A DNA stretch of 46,341 nt from Planctomycetota bacterium (GCA_039182125.1 JBCDCH010000028.1:1-46341), one strand, 5' to 3'; positions 32,183 to 40,948 are shown, counted from the stretch's first letter. Numbers and translations are program-made. The notes: generated by a model not told the origin, from the letters alone.

Positions 32183-33091
32183 GTGAACATCCCCGCCGCC
32201 CTCGACAACCTGCACCCGTCCATCGCCCCCGACACGGTCACGATCGTCGTCGGGGGTGAGTTGATTCACGCAGGCCCCTGCGCCGATGAGCGGTTCAACA
32301 TCATGTCGGTGACCAAGGCCGCGACCTGCACGGTCGCAGGCCACCTTGTCACACAGGGCAAATGCACGCTCGACGATCCGGTCGCCAAGTGGATCGACGG
32401 CTTCGACGACCGCTACCCGGCGGTCACGCTCCGCCACCTGCTCACGATGACCAGCGGCTACAACGCCAAGGGCGGCACCTACGGCGTCGACGAGTGCAGC
32501 GACGGCGCGATCGACTTCCTCGACGCGGCCGACCCCGTCTTCGACCCCGGCACGATGTGGCACTACCACGACGACGCGCTGCGGCTTCTCACGGTCGCAT
32601 TGCCCAACATCGGCGGCGAGTCGTTGGACGCAATGCTGCGCAAGATCGTGCCGACGTTCACCGATTTCGAGTGGATCGACTACCACGGCAACGGCCGGGG
32701 CAACGACGCCGGCAGTGGCATCCTGACATCCGCGAGAGCGTTGTCCGACTTCGGTCGGTACTGGTGTGCCGGCGCTTCGGGCGTCGACCCTGTCTTTGTC
32801 GCGGACGCAACCAGACCGCAATCCGCCCACCTACCCGAGTACCGCGGTCCGCTCTATCGCGGCCTCGGCGGATCCGACGGCGGGGCGGCCATGGGCTACC
32901 TCTGGCGCTCCAACTCCAATGGCTGTTTTCCCGCGCTTCCGCCCGACGCCTTCTGGATCAGCGGCTGGAACCACAACCGACTCTTCGTCGTGCCGAGCAA
33001 ACAGCTGGTCGTCACCCGAACCGGCGCGGATGGTTACATCGACAACACGATCGGAAAGTGGGACGCGTTCTTTGCCGCGCTGCTGAACTGA
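32183..33091 (+). CDS. Beta-lactamase/penicillin-binding-type serine hydrolase
   Basis: This 302-residue protein is of the class C beta-lactamase/DD-peptidase/esterase superfamily. The nucleophile motif SxxK is SVTK (residues 42-45). HYHDDAL stands in for the YxN motif and a late block WNHNRLFVVPSKQLVVTRTG for the KTG strand. RHLLTMTSGYN is also typical. No signal peptide is visible from the GTG at 32183, so a cytoplasmic esterase or peptidase is more likely than a resistance enzyme. It lies 16 bp after the palindrome that follows ugd, on the same strand. Confidence 0.8.
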   Translation: MNIPAALDNLHPSIAPDTVTIVVGGELIHAGPCADERFNIMSVTKAATCTVAGHLVTQGKCTLDDPVAKWIDGFDDRYPAVTLRHLLTMTSGYNAKGGTYGVDECSDGAIDFLDAADPVFDPGTMWHYHDDALRLLTVALPNIGGESLDAMLRKIVPTFTDFEWIDYHGNGRGNDAGSGILTSARALSDFGRYWCAGASGVDPVFVADATRPQSAHLPEYRGPLYRGLGGSDGGAAMGYLWRSNSNGCFPALPPDAFWISGWNHNRLFVVPSKQLVVTRTGADGYIDNTIGKWDAFFAALLN

Positions 33092-33199
33092 GCAGCGCGA
33101 GACCGAGCGAACATGTGCATTCGGTTCGGATGAGATTAAAAGTGTCGCGGCGGTATTGTCGGCGGTGGTCGTCGCGGTGTCGATGGATACCCTGGCCGC

Positions 33200-34216
33200 A
33201 TGTGTACCTCCCAACGGCTCGTCGTTCTAAGCGTTCTCGGCCTCTCGACCTTCGGGGCCACGGCCTCGGCCAACTTCCTTGTTGACGGCGGGCCGCGCGA
33301 TCCCGGATCGCTGCGGATCGCCAATTGGAACGTTTGGCAAAGCAGCATCCTCCCGGACGAGAACGAGGAACGTGCCGAGGCGTTCGGGCGTGTGGTTCAG
33401 GCCGTCGACGCGGACATCTGGTTCCTTCAGGAACTCCATGTGTCATCGTCGGTGTTGGACTTCCATTTCTCGACCCGCTTCGCGCCCGACAGTGGACCGT
33501 GGTATGTCCACAGTCACGGTGGCGAGGCGATCGTGAGCCGGTACCCGCTGTCGTTCCTCCAGGACAATCCCGAGCCCGACGCGGGTCGGTCGCTACCGAT
33601 GGCCTTGGTGGATCTTCCGGATGACCACTTTGGTTTCGACCTGTACGCGGGGTCAGCCCATTTCCGTTGTTGCGGCGGGACGGGCAACGACCCGGATCGC
33701 CAGCGTGAGGCCGACGCGTTGGTCGGCTGGCTGCGCGACGTGAACCTGCCGGGCGAGTACGCCACGCTGATCGCTGGCGACCTCAACCTCGTCGGTGGCC
33801 AGGGCCCGCTCGAGACGCTGCTCACCGGCGACATTGTCAACGAAGACATCTACGGCCCCGACGCCGCGCCCGACGCCGACGGCACCGCGCTGGTCAACCT
33901 CGACCCGACCCACAACGACGACCCCGACGGCCCGACGTGGACGTTCCAGAACAGCAACGGCCAGTCACGCCTGGACTACATCGTCTACGGCGATTCGCTG
34001 CTGACGGCGACCGATTCGCTCGTGCTCAACAGCACGGAGCTGAGTTTCTTCGAGCGTGAGGCTTTGGGTCTGCTCCCCGGTGACACGGTGCTGAACCTCG
34101 AAACCGGCCGGTTCGATCACCTGCCGCTCGTCGCCGACTTCACGGCGATTCCCGAGCCGAGCCTGTTGGGCGTGTTGTTGCCCGCCGGGTTGCTGATGCG
34201 TCGCCGCGGCCGGTAG
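33200..34216 (+). CDS. Secreted endonuclease/exonuclease/phosphatase-fold protein with PEP-CTERM
   Basis: This is a 338-residue protein. The signal peptide is MCTSQRLVVLSVLGLSTFGATASA. The middle (about 37-310) is an EEP-superfamily domain: IANWNVWQSS, the metal Glu in FLQELHVS, GEAIVSRYPLS, YAGSAHFRC, the Asp-x-Asn in IAGDLNLVGG, SRLDYIVYG and the terminal DHLPLVADF. These are all the catalytic positions of a metal-dependent phosphodiesterase or nuclease. The tail is IPEPSLLG, a hydrophobic stretch and RRRGR, so it is a PEP-CTERM protein. It might act on extracellular DNA or another phosphodiester outside the cell. It starts at ATG 33200, 108 bp after the previous gene. Confidence 0.88.
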   Translation: MCTSQRLVVLSVLGLSTFGATASANFLVDGGPRDPGSLRIANWNVWQSSILPDENEERAEAFGRVVQAVDADIWFLQELHVSSSVLDFHFSTRFAPDSGPWYVHSHGGEAIVSRYPLSFLQDNPEPDAGRSLPMALVDLPDDHFGFDLYAGSAHFRCCGGTGNDPDRQREADALVGWLRDVNLPGEYATLIAGDLNLVGGQGPLETLLTGDIVNEDIYGPDAAPDADGTALVNLDPTHNDDPDGPTWTFQNSNGQSRLDYIVYGDSLLTATDSLVLNSTELSFFEREALGLLPGDTVLNLETGRFDHLPLVADFTAIPEPSLLGVLLPAGLLMRRRGR

Positions 34217-34220
34217 CGGC

Positions 34221-34607
34221 TCACTCCGGCAACATTTCGCGGGCCGCCTCGGCACGGGTGAGCAGCGCGTCGTTTCCGCCCATGGCCTGACTCGGCTCGA
34301 GTTCGACATGCACCGTCTTCTTGTCTTGCAGCCGCACCGGTGAGAGTTCCGCCGCGAGATCGAACGGAATCCACTGCCACCACGGCGCGACGAGCCATTT
34401 GTCGAACTTCTCGGTCTCGAAGCCGTCCTTGCGGACCGCGATTTCGAACTTGCCGTAGTAGACGAAGTCCTTGGTCATGGGCGTTCGGCCGGCTTCCTCG
34501 CCGTTGAGGTACACCAACGCACCGCTCGGCTCGGAGGTGACCGTCATCGTTCGCTGAACGCCACCACAGCCGACCACCAACATGAGCAAGAGGACAGTCC
34601 AACGCAT
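34221..34607 (-). CDS. PEGA-domain lipoprotein
   Basis: The protein has 128 residues from ATG 34607. The N-terminus MRWTVLLLMLVVGC is a lipoprotein signal peptide with the lipid-attached Cys at residue 14. Residues 20-60 form a PEGA domain (TVTSEPSGALVYLNGEEAGRTP then VYYGKFEIAVRKDGFE), a beta-module found in surface proteins of many bacteria. The rest includes a Trp-rich stretch (WLVAPWWQWIPFDL). Its stop is 4 bp from the convergent PEP-CTERM nuclease stop. It lies 23 bp downstream of the APH-type gene on the same strand. Confidence 0.85.
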   Translation of the reverse strand: MRWTVLLLMLVVGCGGVQRTMTVTSEPSGALVYLNGEEAGRTPMTKDFVYYGKFEIAVRKDGFETEKFDKWLVAPWWQWIPFDLAAELSPVRLQDKKTVHVELEPSQAMGGNDALLTRAEAAREMLPE

Positions 34608-34630
34608 GCCGCCAGCGTAGCGTCGCGCGG

Positions 34631-35605
34631 TCATCGGCCCAAACGCTGAGCTCGCCGAACATGCCCGGCGTGGCGACGCAGCCAGTCTTGGTGCTTGCCG
34701 ACGTGATGGAGGTTGTCGACCGCGTCGGGCCGGGCTTTGAACGCCACGGCGTCGTACTCGATCGCCTCGCACAGCCAATCCAGCGGCGCGAGATGGGCAT
34801 GCCAACGGACACGATCGTGCAGGCCGTCGTCAATGAATCCGCCGGCGTCGGCGTAGGTTCGCAGTGCGGTCGCGGTGAACTCATCGCCGAAGAAGTACTG
34901 GCCGATGACGAAATCCGACGCGGGGTCGCCCATGCGGGCGTCGGTGAAGTCGATCATTCCCACGGCCCGCCCGTCGGCGTCGAAGATGAAATGCTCCGTG
35001 CTGCAGTCGCCGTGGATGAACCGCTGTTGCGGCGTGGGCTCGGGCGGCTCGACGGCGTTGGCGAAGTAAGGCTCCCACAGGTCAACGATGTCCGCGGGGA
35101 TGAGTTCGCGCAGCAGGCTGCGCTTTTGGTCGAATGCCGATAACGCGTCTTTCGGGGTTGCACGGTCGGTCGTCACGTCCTCGGGGATGACGGCGCGCTC
35201 GATGCCGTGCAACTCGGCAAGCGTGCGGCCCAGCACCGGTGCGAAAGCCTGCGTGTCGACGGTCGTTTCGTCGTACCCGGATTCACCGGCGATGTGTTGA
35301 TAACCGAGAAAGGGATAGGGGAAGGCCGCCGTTGGCCGACCGACGTGCGTCACGACCGGCGTGGCGAGGGTGACGGCTTGGTTGATGAGTCGAAGCAGCT
35401 TGCGTTCGCGTTCGACAAACGGCACCACATTCGCTCTTCGCGGGAACCGAAACACATGGCCGCCGTACTGATAAGCATCGTGGTCCCACCCGCTACCCAG
35501 CAGCACCGGCGTTGCATGTGGTAGATCTTCGAACTGCTCCAATGTCGCGGAGACCTTTTCCGTGTTTAACGGACGGTCGGCGGCGAGCGGTGGTTGATCG
35601 GACAT
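34631..35605 (-). CDS. Aminoglycoside phosphotransferase (APH)-type kinase
   Basis: This 324-residue protein has the APH/choline-kinase fold. The N-lobe has GSGWDHDAYQYGGHVFRFPRR with the Lys replaced by Arg in VFRFPRR. The hinge and C-lobe have LGRTLAELHGI, the catalytic loop FIHGDCSTEHFIF and the metal loop GMIDFTDARMGDPASDF. The usual loop is HGDxxxxN; here the Asn position is His (HGDCSTEH). It probably phosphorylates a small molecule; drug resistance is not implied. It is divergent from the metallophosphoesterase gene with 55 bp between starts and forms a pair with the PEGA lipoprotein gene. Confidence 0.84.
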   Translation of the reverse strand: MSDQPPLAADRPLNTEKVSATLEQFEDLPHATPVLLGSGWDHDAYQYGGHVFRFPRRANVVPFVERERKLLRLINQAVTLATPVVTHVGRPTAAFPYPFLGYQHIAGESGYDETTVDTQAFAPVLGRTLAELHGIERAVIPEDVTTDRATPKDALSAFDQKRSLLRELIPADIVDLWEPYFANAVEPPEPTPQQRFIHGDCSTEHFIFDADGRAVGMIDFTDARMGDPASDFVIGQYFFGDEFTATALRTYADAGGFIDDGLHDRVRWHAHLAPLDWLCEAIEYDAVAFKARPDAVDNLHHVGKHQDWLRRHAGHVRRAQRLGR

Positions 35606-35660
35606 CGGCCGACGTTACGAACCTGCCCCACAAGTCGCCTGCTTTACAAACTCCAACACC

Positions 35661-36848
35661 ATGTGGTTCATCTTTGTCATTCTCGGCCTGATCTTGTTGC
35701 TCGACGGAATCTGGTGGTATGCCGCCGATCGGTTGGTCGTCCGCACGGGCCGGGGCAAGTATCGCTGGCTCATCGCGGCATTTGCGTTGATGCAGTTCGG
35801 GCTGATTGGCTACATCATGGCCGCTCGGTTCACCGGCTTGCCGGAGGTCACGTTCATCACCGGGTTGGCGTTGATCTGGCACCTGATCGTGCTGCCGGCG
35901 ACGATGATCATCTACACGCTCACGGTGCCGGTCGGGCTGCGGGTGTTCGCGCCGCGTGAGGACAAGCCGGACTTGGGTCGGCGTGCGTTTCTGGGCGCAC
36001 TCGCGGCGACGCCGCCGGCGGTTGCGTTGGTCGCGGCGGGGGTCGGTTCGGTGCAGACGAACCACTTCCGCGTCCGCCGGCTCGATGTGCCGCTGGCCGG
36101 ACTGCCCGACGAACTCGACGGGGCGGTCATTGCCCACGTCTCCGACACGCACGTCGGTACGTTCACCAACGGCTCGGTCCTGCGTGACATGACCGATGCG
36201 GTCAACTCACTCGATGCCGACGTGGTCGTGCACACCGGTGATCTGATCAACCACGACCCGGCCGACGTCCCCGCCGCCTGCGAAATGCTGAACGCCATGC
36301 GGGCCAAGCATGGCGTTTACCTCGTCGAGGGCAATCACGACCTGTTCGACGGGCGTCGAGTGTTTCGCAGGGCGGTCGAACAGGCGGGGACGGATCTGGT
36401 CAACAACGAAGCACGGCGTTTGCGGATCAACGGCGTCGACGTGGACCTGCTGGGTCTGCGTTGGGGAGGCGTGCCCGGGACCACCGGCGAGCCGGGCGGG
36501 CGCTCGGCTCAGCGGTCCGAGGCCGCCATCGGCCAGTCGCTTACGCAGCTGCTCACCAAGTACCCGCTGCGCGACGGGGCATTTCCGATCCTGTTGGCCC
36601 ACCACCCGCACACGCTGGACTTCGCCGCCGAGGCGGGGATTCCGTTGACACTCGCCGGTCACACCCACGGGGGCCAACTCATGCTCCCCGGCGGCATCGG
36701 CTTCGGCCCGGCGATGTACAAGTACTGGTCGGGTCTGTACCACAAGGGTGACGCGGCGACGGTGATTTCCAACGGCACCGGCAACTGGTTCCCCGTCCGC
36801 ACCTTCGCCCCCGCCGAGATCATCGCGGTAACACTGCGGGGAGCATGA
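35661..36848 (+). CDS. Membrane metallophosphoesterase (YkuE-like)
   Basis: This 395-residue protein has three or more N-terminal transmembrane helices (FIFVILGLILLLDGIWWY, WLIAAFALMQFGLIGYIM, LIWHLIVLPATMIIYTL). Another hydrophobic stretch at about 110-130 (RRAFLGALAATPPAVALVAAG) resembles a Tat-like signal. The rest is a calcineurin-type phosphoesterase with all metal motifs: DTHVG, GDLINHD, GNHD, AHHPH and GHTHGGQ. YkuE-type enzymes act on lipid-linked or envelope phosphoesters. Start at ATG 35661. A hairpin terminator lies 15 bp downstream. Confidence 0.9.
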   Translation: MWFIFVILGLILLLDGIWWYAADRLVVRTGRGKYRWLIAAFALMQFGLIGYIMAARFTGLPEVTFITGLALIWHLIVLPATMIIYTLTVPVGLRVFAPREDKPDLGRRAFLGALAATPPAVALVAAGVGSVQTNHFRVRRLDVPLAGLPDELDGAVIAHVSDTHVGTFTNGSVLRDMTDAVNSLDADVVVHTGDLINHDPADVPAACEMLNAMRAKHGVYLVEGNHDLFDGRRVFRRAVEQAGTDLVNNEARRLRINGVDVDLLGLRWGGVPGTTGEPGGRSAQRSEAAIGQSLTQLLTKYPLRDGAFPILLAHHPHTLDFAAEAGIPLTLAGHTHGGQLMLPGGIGFGPAMYKYWSGLYHKGDAATVISNGTGNWFPVRTFAPAEIIAVTLRGA

Positions 36849-36862
36849 AGTGACATGAGACA

Positions 36863-36888
36863 ACGCCCACGCCTGAAGGCGTGGGCGT
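36863..36888. terminator. Hairpin terminator between convergent genes
   Basis: The 11-base arms ACGCCCACGCC and GGCGTGGGCGT enclose a TGAA loop. It lies 15 bp after the metallophosphoesterase stop and 18 bp after the stop of the convergent amylase gene. Confidence 0.85.
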
Positions 36889-36905
36889 CCATTCGTGAGA
36901 TGGGT

Positions 36906-39428
36906 TTACTGACTTACGAGGATCGCCGTGCCGTAGGCCGGTAGGGTGCCGGTCATTTGGCCGTCGGTGTCGTAGCGCTCGGTGATGCCGAGCTCGGGGC
37001 GCTGCCCGTCGGTGAGGATCAGCGTCGCTTTCGTGTAGTCGGCGTAGGTGCCCGGCTCGACATCGATCGTCAGCTTCTGCGGTTGGTCGCTGCGGTTGAT
37101 GACAACGTACACGGTCTGCCCGTCGGTGCCGCGCTTCATCACAAGCACGTCACGCTCATCGTCGGTCATCGGGAACGAGACGTCGCCGACACGCAGGGCT
37201 TCGACACTGTTGCGGATGGCAATGGCGTGTTGGTAGTGGCGGAAGATGTCCTCGTTGAAGCCGACCCTGTCACCGTCATACGGACCCTTGTCCGGCCAGG
37301 GGAACGGCTGGCGGTTGCTCGGGTCATCGGGCGACCACATGCCGGCCTCGTCGCCGTAGTACGTCATCGGCGCGCCGACGAAGCTGTGTTGGAAGAGGAC
37401 CAGTTGCTTGAAGCGGTTCCATTCCTCGGCCGTCGGGGCGCGGTCGCTGTAGGGCGGGTCGAACGTCGCGGCGTTGTCCTGCGGGCGGTTGGCCCCGTCG
37501 TACGGACGGTCGGGGTTGACGAACATCGACGCGAGGCGGTCCGTGTCGTGGCTGCCCATCAGGTTCTGTTGCGCGTAGGCGATGGGACGCGGGTACGCCT
37601 CGACGACGTTCATCAGCGCCGCTGCGTACTCACTCGGCGAGATCGCGGTGGACTGGTCGACGAAGAAGTCCTGCGTCGGCATGCTGAACTGGTAGTTCAT
37701 CACCGCGTCGAACTGATCGCCTTTGAGCCAGGGCTGGGCGAAGGACCAGATCTCGCCGGTGATGTACGCGTCGGGGTTGAGGCCCTTGACGTGTTTGCGC
37801 CAGTCGATCCAGAACGGGTGGGGGATGTCCTGGGGCACGTCGAGCCGCCAGCCGTCGATGCCGTCGGACGGATCGCCGTCGCCGTTGGGATCCATCCAGC
37901 GGGTGGTGATGTCGAAGATGTGTTGGCGAGGCCCGGGGTGCAGGCCGAGCGTTTCGTCCTTGGCGAAGGCGGGCAGGTGGCCGTTGGGCTGGTCCCAGGC
38001 GTTCCACTGGATGCCGCCGTCCTTGCCGTGGACTTGGTAGGGGTCGTCCATCTCGCGCCAGTTGGCCGGGTCGCCCCAGTCGGTGATGTCGAACCACTCG
38101 GCGTACGGCGAGTTCTGCCCGTTGGCCAGCACGTCCTGGAAGAACGGATGCGCCCGGCCGACGTGGTTGAACACGCCGTCGATGATGACGCGCATGTCGT
38201 TGGCCTTGGCTTCTTTGAGGAACGCGAGGAAGACCTTGTCGCTCTCGGAGAACTCCCAGGTCGCAGGGTCGTCGGTCGAGCCTTCGATGTTGGGCGGGTA
38301 CTTGGCGTAGTCGGTGACGATGCCGAAGTTGTCGTCGACATGGCGGAAGTCCGCCGTGTCGTACTTGTGCATCGACTCACCCTCGAAGATGGGGTTCAGG
38401 TAGATGGCGTTGACGCCGAGGGATTTGAGGTAGGGGAGCTTTTCCTGCAGGCCCTGGAGGTCGCCGCCGTAGCGTCGGTCCCAGACGTCGCCGGTGCCGG
38501 TGTAGAAGTTGTCGCTGTCGGCCGAGGGCGGCGTCTCGCCGGGGAGCACGTCCCACCAGTCGCTGTTCCACGGGACCAGCAGTTCGTAGGGGTACTTGCC
38601 GGGGTCGTTGTCGGGATTGCCGTTGCGGAAGCGCTCAGCGAAGACCTGGTACCAGACGGCGTGGTGGGGCCACTCGGGGACGTCGAAAGCAAGAAGATCC
38701 TTCGAGAACGCTAGGCCGATCATGTTCCGCGCTGGATCGATCTCCTGAACCTCGCCCTGCGTGACCATCCACTCGCTTCCGCTGTCTGCTAGTACAAAGT
38801 GGTACTGTGCGACATCCTTTGCTGCTTCCTCAAGATTCAGAACTACGGTCCCGGTGAAGATGTCATAGCCGTCCTCGTTGCCTGCATGCTGAAGCTCACT
38901 CGTGGCACCCATACCTAGCATTGGTTTCACAAATACGGCATCCACGTCACCCTGCTGCGTACGGATCGAGACGCGTAGCTCGTTTGCGTCCAACTGCACC
39001 GCATCCTTCACCGGATCATGCCTGACGTACTCCGCGTTGATCTTCCCATCCTCCACCGGCGGGGCCTTGCGGATGTCGGGGCCGACGATGACGCCGCTGT
39101 TCTGGCCGCCGAAGTTGTCGCCGACACGTAGCTCGGCGTCGTCGGTCGGGTCGGTGATCCAGTTGCCGTCAACGACGAACTTGTAGTGGTGCGTGCCGTC
39201 GGGTAGTTCGATCGTGGCGGTCCAGACGCCGTCGCCGTCGTCGTCGGTCATGTCGGTGACGCCGGCGTTCCAGCCGTTGAAGCTGCCGGCGAGGTTCACG
39301 TCACGCGGGGCGTCCGCCATGGTGTTGGCGTCGAACTTGAAGGTGACGGTGTTGTCCTCGACGACCGCCTCGGCAAGGGCGATCGAAGGGCAAGCGAGAA
39401 CGGCGGCGGCGATGATGGCGCGGGTCAT
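36906..39428 (-). CDS. Secreted GH13 alpha-amylase with N-terminal starch-binding-type module
   Basis: This 840-residue enzyme hydrolyses alpha-1,4-glucan outside the cytoplasm. The signal peptide is MTRAIIAAAVLACPSIALA. Residues 25-115 are a CBM48-like sandwich (VNLAGSFNGWNAGVTDM, GTHHYKFVVDGNWITDP). Residues 125-245 are an alpha-amylase N-type beta domain. From about 250 comes the GH13 barrel with DGVFNHVG (region I), the nucleophile Asp in GWRLDVPQD (about 530), the acid Glu in ITGEIW (about 559) and GSHDTDR (about 626). The C-terminal beta domain ends with LPAYGTAILVS. The stretch 38700-39060, coding for the second domain, is clearly lower in GC than the flanks. It lies downstream of, and in the same direction as, the LacI-type gene. 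Neopullulanase or maltogenic activity is also possible. Confidence 0.92.
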   Translation of the reverse strand: MTRAIIAAAVLACPSIALAEAVVEDNTVTFKFDANTMADAPRDVNLAGSFNGWNAGVTDMTDDDGDGVWTATIELPDGTHHYKFVVDGNWITDPTDDAELRVGDNFGGQNSGVIVGPDIRKAPPVEDGKINAEYVRHDPVKDAVQLDANELRVSIRTQQGDVDAVFVKPMLGMGATSELQHAGNEDGYDIFTGTVVLNLEEAAKDVAQYHFVLADSGSEWMVTQGEVQEIDPARNMIGLAFSKDLLAFDVPEWPHHAVWYQVFAERFRNGNPDNDPGKYPYELLVPWNSDWWDVLPGETPPSADSDNFYTGTGDVWDRRYGGDLQGLQEKLPYLKSLGVNAIYLNPIFEGESMHKYDTADFRHVDDNFGIVTDYAKYPPNIEGSTDDPATWEFSESDKVFLAFLKEAKANDMRVIIDGVFNHVGRAHPFFQDVLANGQNSPYAEWFDITDWGDPANWREMDDPYQVHGKDGGIQWNAWDQPNGHLPAFAKDETLGLHPGPRQHIFDITTRWMDPNGDGDPSDGIDGWRLDVPQDIPHPFWIDWRKHVKGLNPDAYITGEIWSFAQPWLKGDQFDAVMNYQFSMPTQDFFVDQSTAISPSEYAAALMNVVEAYPRPIAYAQQNLMGSHDTDRLASMFVNPDRPYDGANRPQDNAATFDPPYSDRAPTAEEWNRFKQLVLFQHSFVGAPMTYYGDEAGMWSPDDPSNRQPFPWPDKGPYDGDRVGFNEDIFRHYQHAIAIRNSVEALRVGDVSFPMTDDERDVLVMKRGTDGQTVYVVINRSDQPQKLTIDVEPGTYADYTKATLILTDGQRPELGITERYDTDGQMTGTLPAYGTAILVSQ

Positions 39429-39456
39429 GGGGTCTCCTCAAGGATTTTTGGCGTTC

Positions 39457-39482
39457 GGCCTGGTCACTTAAGTGACCAGGCC
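39457..39482. promoter_or_regulatory. Perfect 26-bp palindrome upstream of the amylase gene
   Basis: The arm GGCCTGGTCACTT is exactly repeated in inverted form. It lies 28 bp upstream of the amylase start and 23 bp after the repressor's stop. It could be an operator, a terminator of the repressor gene, or a small mobile or structural repeat. The core also occurs after ugd (32145-32166). Confidence 0.5.
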
Positions 39483-39505
39483 CGGCATCCAATCAAGTTC
39501 TGTTG

Positions 39506-40594
39506 TCATTTAGCCGCCATCGCCGTCGACTCTCGCACGATCAGGTGCGTGTCGAGAACGTCGGCGACAGGCTTGTCTTTGCCTTTGACTTTTTCGAGCA
39601 ATCGACGGCAACTGGTGACGCCGACGTCGTAAAGCGGCAGGCGGATGGTCGTCAGGGCCGGGTTGACGAACGCGGCATGCCGCAGGTCGTCGAAACCGAC
39701 CACGCTGATTTCGTCGGGCACCTTGATGCCCTTGTGGTTCAGGTGGGCCATCGCCCCCATGGCCATCTTGTCGTTCATGGCCAGCAGGGCGGTGAAATGC
39801 GTGTCGGACTTCATGAGTTGACGGGCAGCGGCCGCGCCGCCTTCCTCGGTGTAGTGACCGTCGGCGATCCACTCGTCGGTCGGCTCGACGCCGAGCTTGA
39901 TCAGGGCGTTGTGCCAGGTGTTCTGGATCTCCCACGCCGTGGAAATGTCCGGTGCCGCCGAGATCAGGCCGATGTTGCGATGGCCGAGTTGGGTGAGGTA
40001 GTTCAGGGCCTGTTGCGCGCCGCCGGCGTAGTCGCAAACGACATGATCGCAGTCGATGTAGTTGTTGCCCTCGCCATCGGCCCGCAGGCGGTTGTTCACG
40101 ACGACGGCCGGGCAGTTGATCTGTTGTAAGTCCGAGAGGTACGCCTGGCTGTCGGAGGTACCCAGCAAGAGCATGCCATCGACGTAGCGGCGTTCGAAAA
40201 GCTCGACGTGCTTGTTGGCCTTGATGTAGTCGGGTTTGGCCTGTTCGAGCAGAACCTTCCAGCCGAGGCGTTGGGCCGTGTCGGAGATGCCCGAGAGCAA
40301 CTCTCCGAAATACGCATCGGCAAACGCGTGTCGCAGGGCCGGCAGGAGGATGGCGAGGACGTGGGTGTGTTTACCGGAGAGTGATTGGGCGAGCCGGTTC
40401 GGCTGGTAGCCGAGCTTTTTCATGACCTGCCGGACGCGTGTCTGGGTGGCCCGAGAGATGCGGGGGTTCTCGTTGAGGACCATGGAAACCGTCGCGACGG
40501 AGACGTCGGCCTCACGGGCGACGTCGCGGAGCGAAACCTGACGCGGCCGGCGTGGTTTGGCAGTGTTGACCGATAAAACGTCAGCTTGAGCCAT
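39506..40594 (-). CDS. LacI-family transcriptional regulator
   Basis: This 362-residue repressor is probably responsive to an alpha-glucan sugar or its breakdown product. From ATG 40594, residues 22-70 are the LacI helix-turn-helix and hinge (VSLRDVAREADVSVATVSMVLN, ISRATQTRVRQVMKKLGYQPN). The remainder is a periplasmic-binding-protein-like effector domain (VLAILLPALRHAFADAYFGELLSG, GMLLLGTSDS, ISVVGFDDLRHAAFVNPALTTIRLP). The length and motif order are normal. The genes for a GH13 amylase follow on the same strand and a PEP-CTERM protein plus a second amylase lie divergently. A promoter-like pair and a cre-like site lie in the spacer. The frame upstream to 40654 is ignored. Confidence 0.93.
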   Translation of the reverse strand: MAQADVLSVNTAKPRRPRQVSLRDVAREADVSVATVSMVLNENPRISRATQTRVRQVMKKLGYQPNRLAQSLSGKHTHVLAILLPALRHAFADAYFGELLSGISDTAQRLGWKVLLEQAKPDYIKANKHVELFERRYVDGMLLLGTSDSQAYLSDLQQINCPAVVVNNRLRADGEGNNYIDCDHVVCDYAGGAQQALNYLTQLGHRNIGLISAAPDISTAWEIQNTWHNALIKLGVEPTDEWIADGHYTEEGGAAAARQLMKSDTHFTALLAMNDKMAMGAMAHLNHKGIKVPDEISVVGFDDLRHAAFVNPALTTIRLPLYDVGVTSCRRLLEKVKGKDKPVADVLDTHLIVRESTAMAAK

Positions 40595-40688
40595 GGCGGT
40601 TGGTGGCGAGGGAAGCGGGCGGGCGACGGTGCGCCAGTTTGGATGCGCAAACACACCGGCCCGTTCGGTACCGGCAGGAAGGTGAACT

Positions 40689-40717
40689 AGTTTAACACAT
40701 CATCGAACAACGGTAAA
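40689..40717 (-). promoter_or_regulatory. Sigma-70-like promoter candidate for the LacI gene
   Basis: On the minus strand, TTTACC (rc of 40712-40717) and TAAACT (rc of 40689-40694) are separated by exactly 17 bp. This sits 95 bp upstream of the repressor start. Plausible but unproven. Confidence 0.4.
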
Positions 40718-40844
40718 GCCCACGGTTTCGATCGGCCGATGAAGTCCGTTCCGCGCCGATAGGCAGGGTGCCGGCTCGGCTGATGAATTAATGGGCACTG
40801 TCGCGAATCAAGGAAATTCCTGCCCAGCCTCTACGCAAAATGCG

Positions 40845-40872
40845 TTGACAGGCCCTGGGATGGTGGTAGGAT
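40845..40872 (+). promoter_or_regulatory. Sigma-70-like promoter candidate for the PEP-CTERM gene
   Basis: TTGACA at 40845-40850 and TAGGAT at 40867-40872 are separated by 16 bp. This is the best match to the sigma-70 consensus that I noticed in the window. It points towards the PEP-CTERM gene 151 bp away, leaving a long transcript leader. Confidence 0.6.
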
Positions 40873-40934
40873 CACGGAATCGCATGCCCGTTGTGGGTAT
40901 GTTGCCGTGGCCGATTGGATCCGTCGCGGAATGA

Positions 40935-40948
40935 TGAAACGGTTTACA
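40935..40948. promoter_or_regulatory. cre-like LacI-family operator candidate
   Basis: TGAAACGGTTTACA matches the TGWAANCGNTNWCA pattern of LacI/CcpA-family sites except that one central C is G. It lies 63 bp downstream of the candidate -10 box, which fits a roadblock-type operator. Short and imperfect, so tentative. Confidence 0.3.

Noticed and set aside
32183-33091. Antibiotic-resistance beta-lactamase
   Set aside because: Only the fold-level motifs are seen, there is no signal peptide, and the YxN motif is altered.
34631-35605. Aminoglycoside-resistance gene
   Set aside because: The APH fold covers many metabolic kinases and the active-site Asn is replaced.
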